Below are positions 10,001 through 20,934 of a stretch of 64,000 nucleotides of DNA, one piece after another; the stretch's first letter is position 1, and the number at the start of each line of letters is the position of its first letter. This DNA comes from Odiellus spinosus. Its lineage: Eukaryota; Arthropoda; Arachnida; Opiliones; Phalangiidae. Made by a program: the position numbers and the translations under genes. The stretch is taken from contig OY987229.1 in NCBI GenBank assembly GCA_963920705.1, forward strand, positions 17,799,728 through 17,863,727. Reading direction: 5' to 3'. The notes beneath the pieces are model-generated. The model ran no database searches. It saw only the letters and a list, made by a program, of their open reading frames with translations, and was not told the DNA's origin.

Positions 10001-11699
10001 CAATTTTTACATAGTAATTTTTTAAACGTATTTCAAATTTCCTGACCCGTTATCCCAATTTTTAAATTTCCCGAATTTTGCCTCCACTTTCAACATAATT
10101 TTTAAAATCACTGATATTTTAACCCAATTTTCAAATTTGCCGACGTTTCCCTAACCTTTCAGCTGAATTTAGATATTTCCAGATTTTTTGAAGCTATGGC
10201 TCCCACCTATGTAGAAAATTATTGTGATCTTATTAGCACAATTAGGTAATGTTTTGTCCTTCATAGCTTAGTGGCGCGAATAAATTTTATACATTTAAAT
10301 TGGTCTAGAGGATGTCTATAGTTTAGATCTCGAAAGCTTTGTACATGCTGAAATTCAAGTTCACTCGGGGTTAATTGAAACTTTACCCATTTTTGGCTTC
10401 AAAATGTTAAAGGCAAATTCACATAATTCGCCACCCCACCTGCCATAAAAGAAAAAATATGACTTCATCTTAAAAAAAACCAACTCTTCAGACCTTTCTC
10501 CCTATACAATTTTCTTTTTCGACCAATCCCAGAACTGTCATCTTAACTTTACCGCCAATTTACCATGATATCATTTTTAGCTTTACTGGTATTTTCTGAG
10601 TAAACCAGACTTTTTGTCCCTAACTTCAACTTTCATAACTTATTCCCTTAAAACTTTCAGTTTTTGACATTATTTTCCCATTTTTAAACTTCTCCAACTC
10701 TAGCCTGGCCATTCCCACCCAATTTTAAACTGCATAACCTAAATTTTCTAAACAACTTTTTCGTGATGTTTTGTCAAAAAACTTCCCCGGCCCTGAACTA
10801 TTCGACAATCATTACAACAGACTTACAAGGTAATCCGGAATGAAGGATTACTTTTGTCGAAAATTTGTAGATCCAATTTTTTTAAATGACGACCGTCCTT
10901 GGTAACTAGCTCGGTAACAGCGTCAACCTAGCATTATTTTCGTAATTAAACATATAATTATGTATAGAAAATAGTTTCTTTTACCTTTTTAACAACGGCT
11001 AACAAGCTAACAGAATGGCCCGTGACATTATCGGCGCTGTATATCAAATCGGATATTGTGTAACAATCCGCGAAAGACGGTGGAACACATTGCAGCAAAT
11101 GCTGAAACTTAGTATTCAAATCGCAACGTAGTTTAACCTCACCCCGAGTTTCGCTAAATGACAGCTGGTAAGGACTGAAAATAAAACTAACCCGGTTTCT
11201 AAAAGTTAACAATAAATAGATTTATCTATTTTTGATTACCTGGAAACGCTCGGGTTAAACTTGGAGTTTTCATCTCGTTTCGCTTGAATAATCGCGTTTC
11301 TTATTTCCACTAAGATTTCGGCTTAATTAAAATTAACGTATTTGGTAATATTTAGAAATAAACTTGCCTACGTCACCCAAGTGAAATTCGGAACACAATC
11401 CCTCGACAAAATGTTTTTCTCCCCAAACTGAAGCATTGATGGAATCCGATTCGGAATCCCGCAAAGTGAAGTTTAACACCGATTTAGTTTCACCTAAATT
11501 AAGTTTGGATTTCGTTTTTGATTAGTGGTACGATTTTTTATTTCTCGCTAAGCCTAAATATATAGGCCTACCTACCTTTTCTCAAATTCACGGAACGCGG
11601 TTCTCCCTTGTTTACAACTAAAGCTAAAAACTTCGTATTAAACCTGTCCAAAACTAATTGCGAAATGGTAACTACCGAATAACTAAAGCCTGAAGCCAT
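6822..11699 (-). CDS. MEIOB: MEIOB ortholog (hold'em), meiotic OB-fold ssDNA-binding protein
   Basis: MEIOB (Drosophila hdm) is an RPA1-like protein that binds ssDNA with its partner SPATA22 in vertebrates and is needed for meiotic recombination in the nucleus. I assembled exons, 5' to 3' on the minus strand: 11699-11576, 11493-11368, 11309-11240, 11174-10985, [one exon not found], 9721-9626, 9128-9039, 8752-8599, 7532-7340, 7025-6822. All other junctions keep phase. Diagnostic stretches are NFTLRDS...INASVWG (first OB fold), a later D-L-R...F segment of the middle OB fold, and a C-terminal OB fold with a zinc ribbon (CSKC ... C-x4-C) followed by TDKEKTLLKWQYLLERCKI, which resembles the vertebrate C-terminus. 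About 414 residues were recovered, and the missing exon would add some 45-50, giving the usual family length. The start ATG has a good context (A at -3, G at +4) and an in-frame TAG four codons upstream. Confidence 0.87.
7340..7532 (-). CDS. MEIOB: MEIOB zinc-ribbon exon
   Basis: A 193-bp exon with acceptor TTTCAAG| and donor GAG|GTAAGC. Joined to the previous exon it reads CSKCHKLLKSG...YCTNEVC, followed by NCSVSDLTGTIENCMMKGD. This is the Cys-rich insertion of RPA1-type C-terminal OB folds. Confidence 0.85.
7748..8350. repeat. Older interspersed repeat split by a MITE
   Basis: Positions 7748-7901 and 8320-8350 together resemble the uninterrupted sequence at 13355-13550. They share GTGTTGTTAGAAC, GTTCCAATCGGAA and the segment around GGTACTA. 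The repeat lies in the intron between two MEIOB exons. Confidence 0.75.
7902..8319. mobile_element. 418-bp hAT-like MITE with 41-bp terminal inverted repeats
   Basis: Terminal inverted repeats at 7902-7942 and 8279-8319 match at 40 of 41 positions. They begin CAGAGGTATA and contain an internal C/G palindrome (CCCCCTTCGGGG). GAGGTAC flanks the element on both sides (7895-7901 and 8320-8326). The CAG start and the roughly 8-bp duplication suggest the hAT superfamily. There is no coding capacity. Confidence 0.82.
8599..8752 (-). CDS. MEIOB: MEIOB exon opening the C-terminal OB fold
   Basis: A 154-bp exon with acceptor TTCACAG| and donor TG|GTAAGT. It encodes DLPKLSVSQIEKSL, then GDLVVIVDGFLSYF. 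Its last two bases join the next exon to make the first zinc-ribbon cysteine. Confidence 0.82.
9039..9128 (-). CDS. MEIOB: MEIOB linker exon
   Basis: A 90-bp exon with acceptor TTTAG| and donor AAAA|GTATAT. It encodes an acidic linker (LKEADDLLSHAETVELDALG) between the middle and C-terminal OB folds. The incoming and outgoing phases both agree with the neighbouring exons. Confidence 0.75.
9155..9612. mobile_element. Possible pogo/Tigger-like MITE in a MEIOB intron
   Basis: The left part has AGTTATAACGAAGC and ATAACGAAATTTCGTTATAA, and the right end has TTTCGTTATAAAGTG followed by ACTG. The ends are in inverted orientation, reminiscent of the TTATAACGAA motif common in pogo-like elements. Boundaries are approximate, and no coding region was seen. 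Confidence 0.4.
9626..9721 (-). CDS. MEIOB: MEIOB middle OB-fold exon
   Basis: A 96-bp exon between acceptor AAATAG| and donor CCAA|GTAAAC. It reads VLFCDLRAQFNDRLKLFTAS and onward. The D-L-R...F...FTA-S pattern fits the end of the second OB fold. The acceptor has a weak pyrimidine tract, so this exon is less certain than the others. Confidence 0.68.
9880..10760. repeat. Degenerate pyrimidine-rich repeat in a MEIOB intron
   Basis: A phrase close to CCCAATTTTTAAATTTCCTGA recurs irregularly about every 35-40 bp, clearest at 9890-10180, and fades toward 10760. It looks like a decayed tandem repeat. This is also the interval where the missing MEIOB exon would have to lie, and I saw no convincing match to it. 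Confidence 0.5.
10985..11174 (-). CDS. MEIOB: MEIOB exon 4
   Basis: A 190-bp exon with acceptor TTTTCAG| and donor AAAAAG|GTAAAAG. It starts SPYQLSFSETRG and ends GHSVSLLAVVKK, matching the start of the second OB fold. It ends in phase 0, whereas the next exon found enters in phase 1, so at least one exon between them is missing. Confidence 0.82.
11240..11309 (-). CDS. MEIOB: MEIOB exon 3
   Basis: A 70-bp exon with acceptor CTTAG| and donor CCAG|GTAATC. It encodes VEIRNAIIQAKRDENSKFNP, which corresponds to the region after the first OB core in vertebrate MEIOB. Confidence 0.82.
11368..11493 (-). CDS. MEIOB: MEIOB exon 2, followed by a GC donor
   Basis: Encodes the most recognisable OB-fold strand set (NFTLRDS and INASVWG). 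It ends ...GACGTAG followed by GCAAGT, a non-canonical GC-AG intron. Using that donor is the only way I found to join in phase to exon 3. Confidence 0.85.
11576..11699 (-). CDS. MEIOB: MEIOB exon 1
   Basis: Begins MASGFSYSVV and encodes 41 residues plus one base. The donor AAAAG|GTAGGT is followed by a 82-bp intron. It forms the start of the N-terminal OB fold. Confidence 0.85.
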
Positions 11700-12077
11700 T
11701 TTTGTCTCCTAAACACCTTAAAAATCCCTTTTAAAACTTTTTAATTCAGTTTTAAATATCTTCTCTAACAGAGAATAACAACCTAACTCCAGTCTTGTCG
11801 CTAAGCCTATTTTGAAACTTTGGCGGGAAATGGCGAATGATCGCGAAAGCGCTGAACATAGGCAATAATTATTTTCGGAATTTTGTTTTATTAAAAAATA
11901 ATTATTTGTATAGTTTTAACGTGAATTATGCATATATACACTTCAAAATGATGCTGGTAAAAAGTAATAAAAAATATAAACCCCAAAATACCGGTGAATT
12001 TCCGCGAGTGCAACGCGAACAATATTTTTTAAACATTAAGGTGTGTTATTCGATAAGGTCTCTTATTTTGGGAAGTA
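11700..12077. promoter_or_regulatory. Compact intergenic spacer: SDR 3' end and MEIOB promoter region
   Basis: About 380 bp separates the SDR stop codon from the MEIOB start codon on the same strand. An AATAAA (minus strand, 11887-11892) can serve the SDR gene. The MEIOB promoter must lie in the remaining ~190 bp or overlap the SDR 3' UTR. No TATA box is obvious. Confidence 0.5.
11887..11892 (-). promoter_or_regulatory. Candidate polyadenylation signal of the SDR gene
   Basis: AATAAA on the minus strand, 186 bp past the SDR stop codon. Confidence 0.4.
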
Positions 12078-12438
12078 CTACAACAATTTTTCAGCTTTGC
12101 GGATCATTTCAGGCTTTAAATTATTGTAGTCTAGATCCCGCTCGACAAATAAGTCTAATACCGGCTCGGGGGAAATTCGAGCAAAGCCCAATTTGAGTCT
12201 ATCGGCGAAACCTCTCGGGGCGTACGTTTCGCTCGGTTCATTTGAGGTAATGGCATCTTCAATACACTCTACGACTTCCATAGTATTTGGTCGACTGGAT
12301 CTTATCAGAAAATGCTTAAGTCTTTCGACGTAGCCCTGGTAATAAGCGGTACCATAGTCCTCCTTGACATCGGCTGCTAAATTTTCCCAATTTTTGTGGG
12401 CGGTTGAAAGGCAGTTATCTACCGAGGTCATGTTAGTT
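12078..12438 (-). CDS. SDR exon 4 (C-terminal part)
   Basis: Acceptor TTTTCAG|. It reads TNMTSVDNCLSTAHKNW and continues through the substrate-side helices to the stop. The long, less conserved C-terminal segment is usual for this SDR group. Confidence 0.86.
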
Positions 12439-15400
12439 CTGAAAATGATTTTGGAGGGGTAGAAATTAAAATAGCATTAAAATTCAATTATCGATAAGCT
12501 CGTTAAGCTTGTGGTTGGAATAAATGATAATTAGCGAGGGAATTAGGGCGATAATCATCTCGTGAAGGGCTACAAACAACCCCTAATTATCATGGTACTA
12601 AACAGAGAGGCTCAATATATTACCTGTAGAACCACGGTTCGATGCCGCATACTTTGACTCCCCAACGTCTCATCTCCATTCGTAGGCACTCTGTAAAGGC
12701 AACTGAGGCGTGTTTCGACATACAATAGGCTGACACACTAGGGACATTCAGCCGACCTAAACCGCTGTTTACGTTAACAATTCGTCCTTTGCTGGCTCGG
12801 ATCAAGGGCAAGAAAGCCCGCGTCACGCGCACCATACCAAAGAGATTGACCTCTAAAACCCGTTTGTAGGTCGCGATTGAACACCATTCAACCTCAGATA
12901 AACAAGGCACGCCAGCATTGTTTACTATAGCCCATAAATCTGCAAATCAAATACAGTAATTTTTATTCTATTGACAAGAAGTCTAATGCAGTCAGATATT
13001 TTAACTAAAGCGACCCTATTTCAGGAATTTGGATATTGAAGGTGGTGTATTTACCCATTCCGTTCAGTTTTGCGGTGACCTCTTTGACAGTTCTTGTGAC
13101 ATCCTCATCGTTGGTGATGTCCATCCTAAGAACTTCGACATTACTGCATTCGGCACGTAGGCTTATGGCACCATCTCCGTCGGGAAACAAACAACCAGCA
13201 AACACGTAATATCCCAAAATGTCCAATCTTTTGGCTAAAACGTGACCAAACCCAGAATCACAGCCTACAAAAAAAAAAAAAAAAAAATAGCGAATGGTTT
13301 TTATACTGTCAAATTCCAAGTTACAAAAATGAGATTAAATCTTAAAATTGAAACAGTTTTAACTAAAAAGGTCAGAGAAAATTACACACAGGGTCTTTCT
13401 CAATTTTGCCTTCAGTACAGTGTTGTTAGAACGTCTGTGAATCAAGTTTTGTTCCAATCAGTTCCAATCGGAAGAACCTGCATTTCTTTTTGCCTCGTAC
13501 TCGACTCACAAAAGGTACTAGAAACACTGGGAGAAAGCAATATCCTAGCTCATTTGGTGAAAACTATTTCTATATTGAAACGTTGGCAACCATGAATAGG
13601 ATCCAAACTTGGTGTGTGTAAAACAATCTTAGTTACGTTAGTTCTTAAAATATGCCTTGTTGAGGGGCGCGATTCTAGAGGGTGTCAGAGGCAGCCCAAA
13701 TAGTACCCCCAACTTTCCCCTCCCCGTGGGCCACACAACCTTTTACCAAGTCTTTACCTTATTGGGATTTAAAATATTTAGTGTGAAGGGAAAAAATATT
13801 ACATCAGGACAGGAGTAAATATTTCCTCTGATCAAGAGTATACAATATGATGGTTTTCATATACTCCTGGTTATGGTTACTTATTATTCGCTAAAATTTA
13901 CAGGAATTCTGTAAAATGTTATTATATAGCTATCCTTTTATAGGGGGTACTTAAAACCAATAAAACACCAGAAACGCACTGATAACCGAAAAAATATTTC
14001 CAGAAAACTTCTCCCGCTAAAAGTATGTTTGTGACCTAGTTCAATTTCGACGAGTTTACAGATTTGGCCATGGCCGTGAAAACCAAACTATTTCACCGTT
14101 TCACCGCTAGAGCACTCTGTCTTCTTGCCTGTGAAAAAAATGCCTAGGAAAGCGGGGGATTTCCGCGTTTACATCTCGGTCTCTGAGGTATATCTCGCCG
14201 CGCATAGCGGGGGGCCTCATACCATGGTCATTGACTTTTCCAGAGAAAACATTTGTTAGGCTTAACCGCTCTTTTAAAACATATATAAAAAATGGAAAAC
14301 ACTTCCGAATAAATAACTGTATTCGTTCAAAAGCTTATTAAAATTTATGAATACTGAGTAGTCAAGCGTGACGCTATTAATCTAGAAAGTCCGTTAAGCC
14401 TTGGTGACTCTTTATAATCCCAATTACACTACCATTCTTCTTTCTTTCTACGGAAATTACGCAATTATTTAATAGCGCCCATAAAGGAAAGTTTGCTCAA
14501 TATTTGCGTTTGCATATTATGAAAAACATACGTTCGTTCCCATCTTTTATGATTTGTCAAATACTACTTAAAAATATTATTGCTAAGCCTAAATCACCTG
14601 TACATGAATTTCGCGCCAAAATGTTAAGCCTATAATAAAATAATATATATGTATCTAATTTTCAATCAGTGTAATTGTTTTCGTGGCTTTGTAAGCCAAC
14701 TATGTCATTCCGCTTTTGAAAACTATGGTTATTTTCGAATTCCTATTTTGGAACTTTCATAATACCTAATAAACCTATAAGCGCAACCCGGTTTATTTTA
14801 GGTAATTCAATTGTATTACCCGCGCTTACGAGAAAGTTTCAAAGCTTAATTCTATAAATAAACAACCAAACAACTTCGCTTACAAATCAAAATTTGGTTC
14901 GGTGGCTTTTCTAAATATAAATCAAGTTTTTAGTAAACTCAAAGGGACTCGGGTACAAATGTAGGGGCGGAGCCAAGTCATTAGTTATGTGCCTGAAAAT
15001 ATTTCATTGAACGTATTTGATGGTTTAAAATCCGTTCATCCCCTAATAACCAACTTTTGATTCCTTTAAAGAGAGTATGAAGCTCGAACCCAAGGTGATA
15101 GGTACACATTGACCTTTTCTGCCACCTAGGAGGATATAGGGCTAGTTAGTGGTTAGTTCCTAAAGATTGAAAGATTGTCCTGGACTAGGTAATTAGTATT
15201 CCCATTAATATTTAATAGTTTCCAGAATATCAGAAGCTTCCTTTTAAGTTCTTTGCAAACCAATCAATATTTGTTTGTTTACACCATACTTTTCCTACAT
15301 GTTTTTGCTCCAGTTTCATTCTTATTCCAATGATTAATTTCTTTCCTACTGAGGTTTATATATTAGGCTTTCTCGTGCAAAAAACGCCAGCATTAGAGAT

Positions 15401-15884
15401 GTCACTATGTGGCGGGTTAAAATTTTGTAGTGGAAAGCAATTATAAAATGTTTACCGACATTAGAAAGAAAAGTGGATCTATCCTATACAATTTACATCT
15501 ATATATAGTTTCAACTACGTTGTCTGTAATACTACACTAGCGGTGACGATAAGCGTCGTAAGCCATTAAAATTAAACTAGTACGTTGTTTTTAAATTATT
15601 ACTACATATTGGATTTCAATGGCCAAATTGTTAGCGCAACTGTTCTTAATATGGAGAGTAAACGCAAATTGAATATTAAGTACGGCCTTGACTCGATAAA
15701 TTTATACAGTCTAAATATTCGGGCTACAATCAAAATTCAAAAATGAAAAAGGGAAAAACCTAGGGAATTTTACCTTAAAATAGGTGTTTTTCGACGCTTT
15801 TGTTTAGTGACGCTACATGTCAAAATAAAGGGTGCCACAAAATCCAATTTTACAAGAACTTTTAGTATTTTTCAACCCAATATG

Positions 15885-15922
<38 letters not shown>

Positions 15923-16814
15923 AGACTATATATCGTCTGGAATTATTGAAAATAGGGTGCTTTAGGGGCCAAATTGTGAGTTTTAAGGTATTTTAGGAAC
16001 CTAGAAATAAAACAGGGACTTTTAGGTATTTTAGGGACATGGTGGGAGTCCTGCAATAGCGATGAAGTATTAAAGATGTACTAATTACATCGGAATTTAG
16101 ATTTTAGACCTACTGAAGAAACTCTTTTCTTAAAACTCAAATTCGTGAAAATATTAGCCCAGAATTTCACCATATATATCTGTAAAAATATAATAGAAAA
16201 ATAGTTTTCCGATTAAAAATTATAATTACAATATTATAATTTAAAATTTATATAAAATAAATCTCAAAAAGTGTAAGTGAGCTGGTTTTTAAACATATAT
16301 TAATTAAATTAAAATCTAAAAGTTGAATTAGCTGTGATACTGGTTTATTTTCCAGGTTTTCAATTATAGATTTAGTTGGTAAATTAAAGGATCTAAAGTT
16401 TCACATTAATTATTCATAATAACAATTAAATTTCGCCTGAGATTAAAATTAAATCCTTTTGTACTTCTTAAAGGACCCATATTTAACACCAAAATTAAAA
16501 ATTAAAGCTCTAATATGAAATATTTTTCAACCAAATATATTACTATTTAATTTTTAAAAACATTCACAATTAGAGAATTGTGTAAAACTTAAAGAAAAAG
16601 TTAACTCACCAGTAACTAATACGGCTTTTCTATCGGCGCCAACTTTGCGACCTGCTAATTTAGTTCTGGTGTAAAAAGCCAGAAGTACAGCCGCATGGGA
16701 TATCATGAAATAGAAGCCAATTGCGTAGACCAAATCTGCGATAAATGGTACAGATCTAACAACTGCCACCAAAAATACGACCAGAGCGGAATAATGAAGC
16801 CACCAAGTTGTCAT
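12078..16814 (-). CDS. Membrane-anchored short-chain dehydrogenase/reductase (SDR9C-like)
   Basis: An NAD(P)-dependent oxidoreductase of the classical SDR fold. The four exons are 16814-16610, 13264-13055, 12939-12624 and 12438-12078, with all phases consistent, giving 363 residues. Residues about 8-50 hold two hydrophobic stretches that probably anchor it in the ER membrane. The nucleotide-binding motif TGCDSGFG is at 68-75, NNAG at 145-148, and the catalytic set is N170, S197, Y210 and K214 (YCMSK). TGCDSGFG and the later IEPWFYRTNM are typical of the group containing RDH5, HSD17B2 and BDH1. Substrates in that group are retinoids, steroids or hydroxybutyrate, and the sequence does not say which applies here. 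Motif spacing is normal, so the enzyme should be active. A large intron (13265-16609) separates the membrane anchor from the catalytic domain. Confidence 0.9.
12624..12939 (-). CDS. SDR exon 3 (catalytic core)
   Basis: Acceptor TTTGCAG|. It encodes LWAIVNNAGV, VNLFGMVRVTRAFLP, the catalytic serine and SAYCMSKHA, and ends at IEPWFYR with donor AG|GTAATA. Confidence 0.9.
13055..13264 (-). CDS. SDR exon 2 (cofactor-binding half)
   Basis: The acceptor TTTTTGTAG| follows a long pyrimidine run. The exon encodes GCDSGFGHVLAKRL, then the acidic region LRMDITNDEDV, and ends in phase 1 at G|GTAAAT. Confidence 0.88.
13355..13600. repeat. Uninterrupted paralog of the repeat at 7.75-8.35 kb
   Basis: Shares GTGTTGTTAGAAC, GTTCCAATCGGAA and CTCGACT with 7748-7890. 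At AAAAGGTACTAGAAACACT it carries the site that is split by the MITE in the other copy. It lies in the large SDR intron. Confidence 0.7.
13600..16553. other. Large SDR intron, remainder
   Basis: Non-coding AT-rich sequence with no supported exon. Visible items are a 37-base A run (15885-15921) and a probable right end of a hAT-like element near 15950-16055 (TTTAGGTATTTTAGG words, then GGTGGGAGTCCTG). Confidence 0.6.
15885..15921 (+). repeat. Poly(A) tract, 37 A
   Basis: A pure A homopolymer inside the SDR intron. No target-site duplication or retrogene body was recognised next to it. Confidence 0.9.
16610..16814 (-). CDS. SDR exon 1 (membrane anchor)
   Basis: MTTWWLHYSALVVF and onward, with hydrophobic segments, ending KAVLVT plus one base of Gly. 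The donor G|GTGAGT joins in phase 1 to complete the TGCDSGFG motif. Confidence 0.88.
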
Positions 16815-17439
16815 TTTTGGTCAAATTGTTATAATAAATTAAACTATTATGTATTTTTTTACGAAATTCAATTAATACTTTCTAAAGTTTCTAAAGAAAA
16901 AACTCGACTAAAATAGTCTATTTGAAAACATTTCGGGCTCTAACAGTCAATGTGTATTGGAGTGAAATGCAGAGAAGAGATGAATGGACTGAAGCTTCTC
17001 TGCTCTCCGAGCCGAGGAGAAAGCAAAGTTGGGAAAACAGTTTACTAGAAGGGAACAGCAGTAACAACTTTACCCCTCTCATAAAGGCGAGCAAATGATT
17101 ATGTTCAATTTTCCCACTCGGGGTAGTGGAAAGAAACGTCTTATGACAAACAATATTAAGCATATTTCGTACCAATTAGATTACGAATGCGGTAAAGAGT
17201 TGAAACTTGGCTTACATATTTCCTCTTTAGACTCCGCCTCTTTGATAAAAAAGGATGAAAAATTAAAAATGGGAAGTTTTCGTGATTAATACTTTCAAAA
17301 AAGTAAACTACTGTAGGTTTAACGTTTTCCAGAAACCTACTACTATTTTGACAGATTTTAATTAGAATTAAATATCGGGAGAATGATTACAAAAATGACA
17401 CCACTTTCACACTTGTGCCCTTTTTTCCCCCGAGTTCTT

Positions 17440-17870
17440 CTGCTAAATTAGAAACTAAAATTTCCATAATTTTACCTGACCATTGCGGCTTAAGTTCAAA
17501 TTTCCTTAATCTTACAAGACTTTTGTGGCTAATATTATAATATAATAAAATTAACCAGATCTTTGCGACTAAAATTCTAACATTGTTAATTTGACCAGGT
17601 TCTTAGCGGTAAAGCTCAAATTTCAAATTATCTTAATTTTACCTGTCCTAAACACGCGACTTAAATTCAAATGTCCTCAATTTGACCCGCCCTATGTGAT
17701 TAAAGTTATAAGATCCTTAATTTGACCTGACCCTTGGGAGTAAAGTTCAATTTTTTTCTTAATTTCGCCTGACCTATGCGTCTAAAGTTAATTTCCTTAA
17801 TTTCCTCTCAAATTTGGGGCTAATTTTGAAATTCCCAGATATTCCTGTTTTTTTAACCAGAATTGACAAA
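17440..17870. repeat. Degenerate ~40-bp repeat
   Basis: Phrases such as TTAATTTTACCTGACC...GCGACTAAAGTTCAAATTTCC recur about every 40-60 bp with many changes. It resembles the decayed repeat at 9.9 kb in composition and rhythm. Confidence 0.5.
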
Positions 17871-18843
17871 AACATAAGCCCTTTCAATTTACCTAACTAT
17901 TGGTGTACTACCAAGAATGATTTATCTACAGCAGCCATCTTGGCACCTATTTGCCGCAATATTTCTCCTTCCCCTGACATTCCTTCGCTATCTTCTCAAA
18001 GTAAAATGGGTAAAATATAAACAAAAACGTCGCTAAAATTTATTTCCATAATTTTCGTGTTTTTAATGAAATTATCTCTGATTAACTGTTATTATACTCA
18101 TCAAATTTCACTATTAAAGCAATAGGTATTGTTTAAACTTTAAAGCTAATAAAAGCACATTATTATCTTGTTAAAAACCCGCTACTTGAATAATTGTACC
18201 TTATTACCTCATTGATATTTCGTAAAACTTTCAAGGCCAAAATTCATTCATTGTTATAAAACATTTCCTTATTCAATTCAAATAATTTGAAAGGAATTTT
18301 CTTTGGTGTTCAAGGAAGAAAACAAATCAAAAAATTTCCAAATCCAAGTGGGATAACCTCAAAAGTTCAATTTTAAATTAAATTCAGAAACGAATAAATT
18401 TCAAAAAGATTTTACTATAAAATTGGAAACACTATAGTTCCCCTCAACCTTGGAAGCAACAAAAATTGACGTTAAATAGAACCTTTTTCTGTGGGAAAAA
18501 TACGAGTTTTTCAAGGTTGGGAGAAAGTAATTTTAAATTATCATCTTTTGAAATTATAAAATTAACATAAGGCACGTTATTTGAATTAAAGCGTATTATT
18601 ATTTATCAAGAACGCTAAAACAGGACAATAGAACATTTCTGATTCTTTTTAAGCAGAATGTTTTGAAAGTTTTAAATGCAATGAAAATGTTTTCAAATCA
18701 AGCCCTGCATAGCTGCATAACGAGAGAAAATAAAAGAAAGCTTTCGGATGTTTTTTATCGGGTGACAATGACGTCATAAAGTAGGCAAAATTGAGAAATT
18801 AAGAAGTAAAATTTTAGCCATAGCAGTTTTATTTTAGTTCCAT

Positions 18844-19224
18844 TTAAAGGGCGATAACAAGATTTTTTATCGATTCCTTATCGTTTAAATAGTCCTAATC
18901 CACCAGTAAAAAAATTTACAAACAAATTTTAAACGAGAAATAAATTTAAAACTTACCATCAAAATAGGCTTAACTGCATTCATAAGGACTAGCGACCAAT
19001 GGCATTGATCATGGAGATCCTGCATTCCCCATATAAGTGTGTCGCAGTCCTTATATGGGGACTTCAGGGGATCTCTATGATACCAGCTAAGCCTATTTTT
19101 CTGGTAAATTTAAAATTTATTTCTAGTTTAATACTTGTCTGTAATTTTTTTTTTTACTGGTGGATTAGGTTTATTTCAAAGGAATCGATAAAAAATCACT
19201 TGTTTGGTTGCATTCTCCCTTTAA
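18844..19224. mobile_element. TTAA-flanked foldback MITE, copy 1
   Basis: 381 bp bounded by TTAA on both sides. The right end reads GGTTGCATTCTCCCTTTAA, and the left end is a degraded inverse of it. Inner inverted arms carry TCGATTCCTTATCG, CTAATCCACCAGT and TTACCATCAAAATAGGCTTA. A central hairpin contains CCCCATATAAG. TTAA target sites suggest mobilisation by a piggyBac-like transposase (inference). Confidence 0.78.
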
Positions 19225-20934
19225 ATCCAGGAAACCCAATCTAAATAGGCAACGAAACGAGCGAAATTATTGACACTATACTATATAGGTTTATATTTAA
19301 GCCTACAACTCCAGAGATTTAAAATAGAATTTAAATAAAAATCATTTTAAAAACGCGTGTATTCAAACGACCCGCTTCCCAACTACGAGCAGCTTTCATC
19401 TGATTATTAATATACCATTTTTTAAAGCCTTTTTCTCTATATTTAGTTTTGGGGTTAATATATTGGCTCATTGTAAAACGTTTCAGCATTTACGAAAAAA
19501 AAAAAACCCGAAAAAAAAATAGCTTCGTTTTTAAACAGCGTGTTAATAATTTCGCTCTTTTCTAAAAATAATAATTTTTGGGGCCGTTATATTTATAGGT
19601 GTCTTTTAGAATAGTGATGACTTAATTACTAGCTAATTAGGGATGATCCATATGTATTAAATTCCAATAAAATTTGACGGTTCAGTGATTCGTCGTTTAT
19701 TTCGAGTACTAAGAGATTTTAATCTGCACGTATTATTTATTACGTGTTTCGTTTCTTTTCCCTTTGAGATCCTTTTGGTTTTTGTTATTTTTTTATTAAA
19801 CCTAAATTGGGGATCTAAATTTCGCTCATTAATTCCGCTGGGAAGAAAATGTTAATGATTATTTTCCTATTTGAATAAGAATTTAAGAAAATCAATTCGG
19901 TCAAAAATTAATTATAGTTAATTCTAACAAAAGGCTTCAGTAGAAATATTCTAACAGTCGTACTTTAGTGTTCTTATTGAATAAACATTAACACGCTGTA
20001 ATTGAAATATTACACTATCCTTCCTGTAACATTCAAATCTAAGCTAATGAACATCACTCAGCCTGAGGTGCGCGATTTGAAATAGATTCGTTTACAACGA
20101 AATCTCATTGAATATCGTGTAAAATGATTGATACTGTAGAAATAATTGTGAGAAAACTTCTGGTAGATTACTAATTATATTCACAATTTCATAGTAATTA
20201 GATTTATAGAATAATAAATAATCTGTGAATGGCGCCGTTCTGATTGGTGCTGCCATTGCATAGACTGTGCTGAATGGACATATGATCAAATGAAGCTACC
20301 ATCAGTATTTTTAAATATGACGATTAAAACATAACATAATCTAGGGAAATTTTGTCTGTTAATTATATTAACTTTCAAAATATATAACTATATCAATCAA
20401 TGGAATCTACAAAGGAAAATTCAATCCTTTAAGCTGCGGTTTTTGAATCCTTTTTATATAGTTTTTGGCCAACAATTTTAAGCGGGAAGCCTTATATTAA
20501 ATAAAAATATATATTTTCTTGGCGTTGCCCCGGTCCAAATTCTGTACGCAACTTTAAGCATATCATTACCAAAGGGTGGGTATTGCTACAGAATTAATTT
20601 CAATAATAAATATAAGACCCCTACTGTTGTATGACAGTCGAAGGAAATGTTTTTCAACTAGAAGATTCTACAACTAAAAAATATTTAACCAGGTCTTATC
20701 TAAAGTTACAGGGCCTTATCACTTAAAAGAAAGATAGGGCGTTTTAAAAGTATTGTGAAATATTCCCTTACGAACCTAAATATAAGGAAAAATATAGAAT
20801 AGATCTAATCCATCTCATAATGTAATATTTTTAAGGATTCTGCCAGTATTTGCATTGTGGGATTTGGGATTTTAAAGATAAGTTGGATTAAATTTGGGTT
20901 TAAAACCCTACCACGAATGTGTCGTGTATTTACT

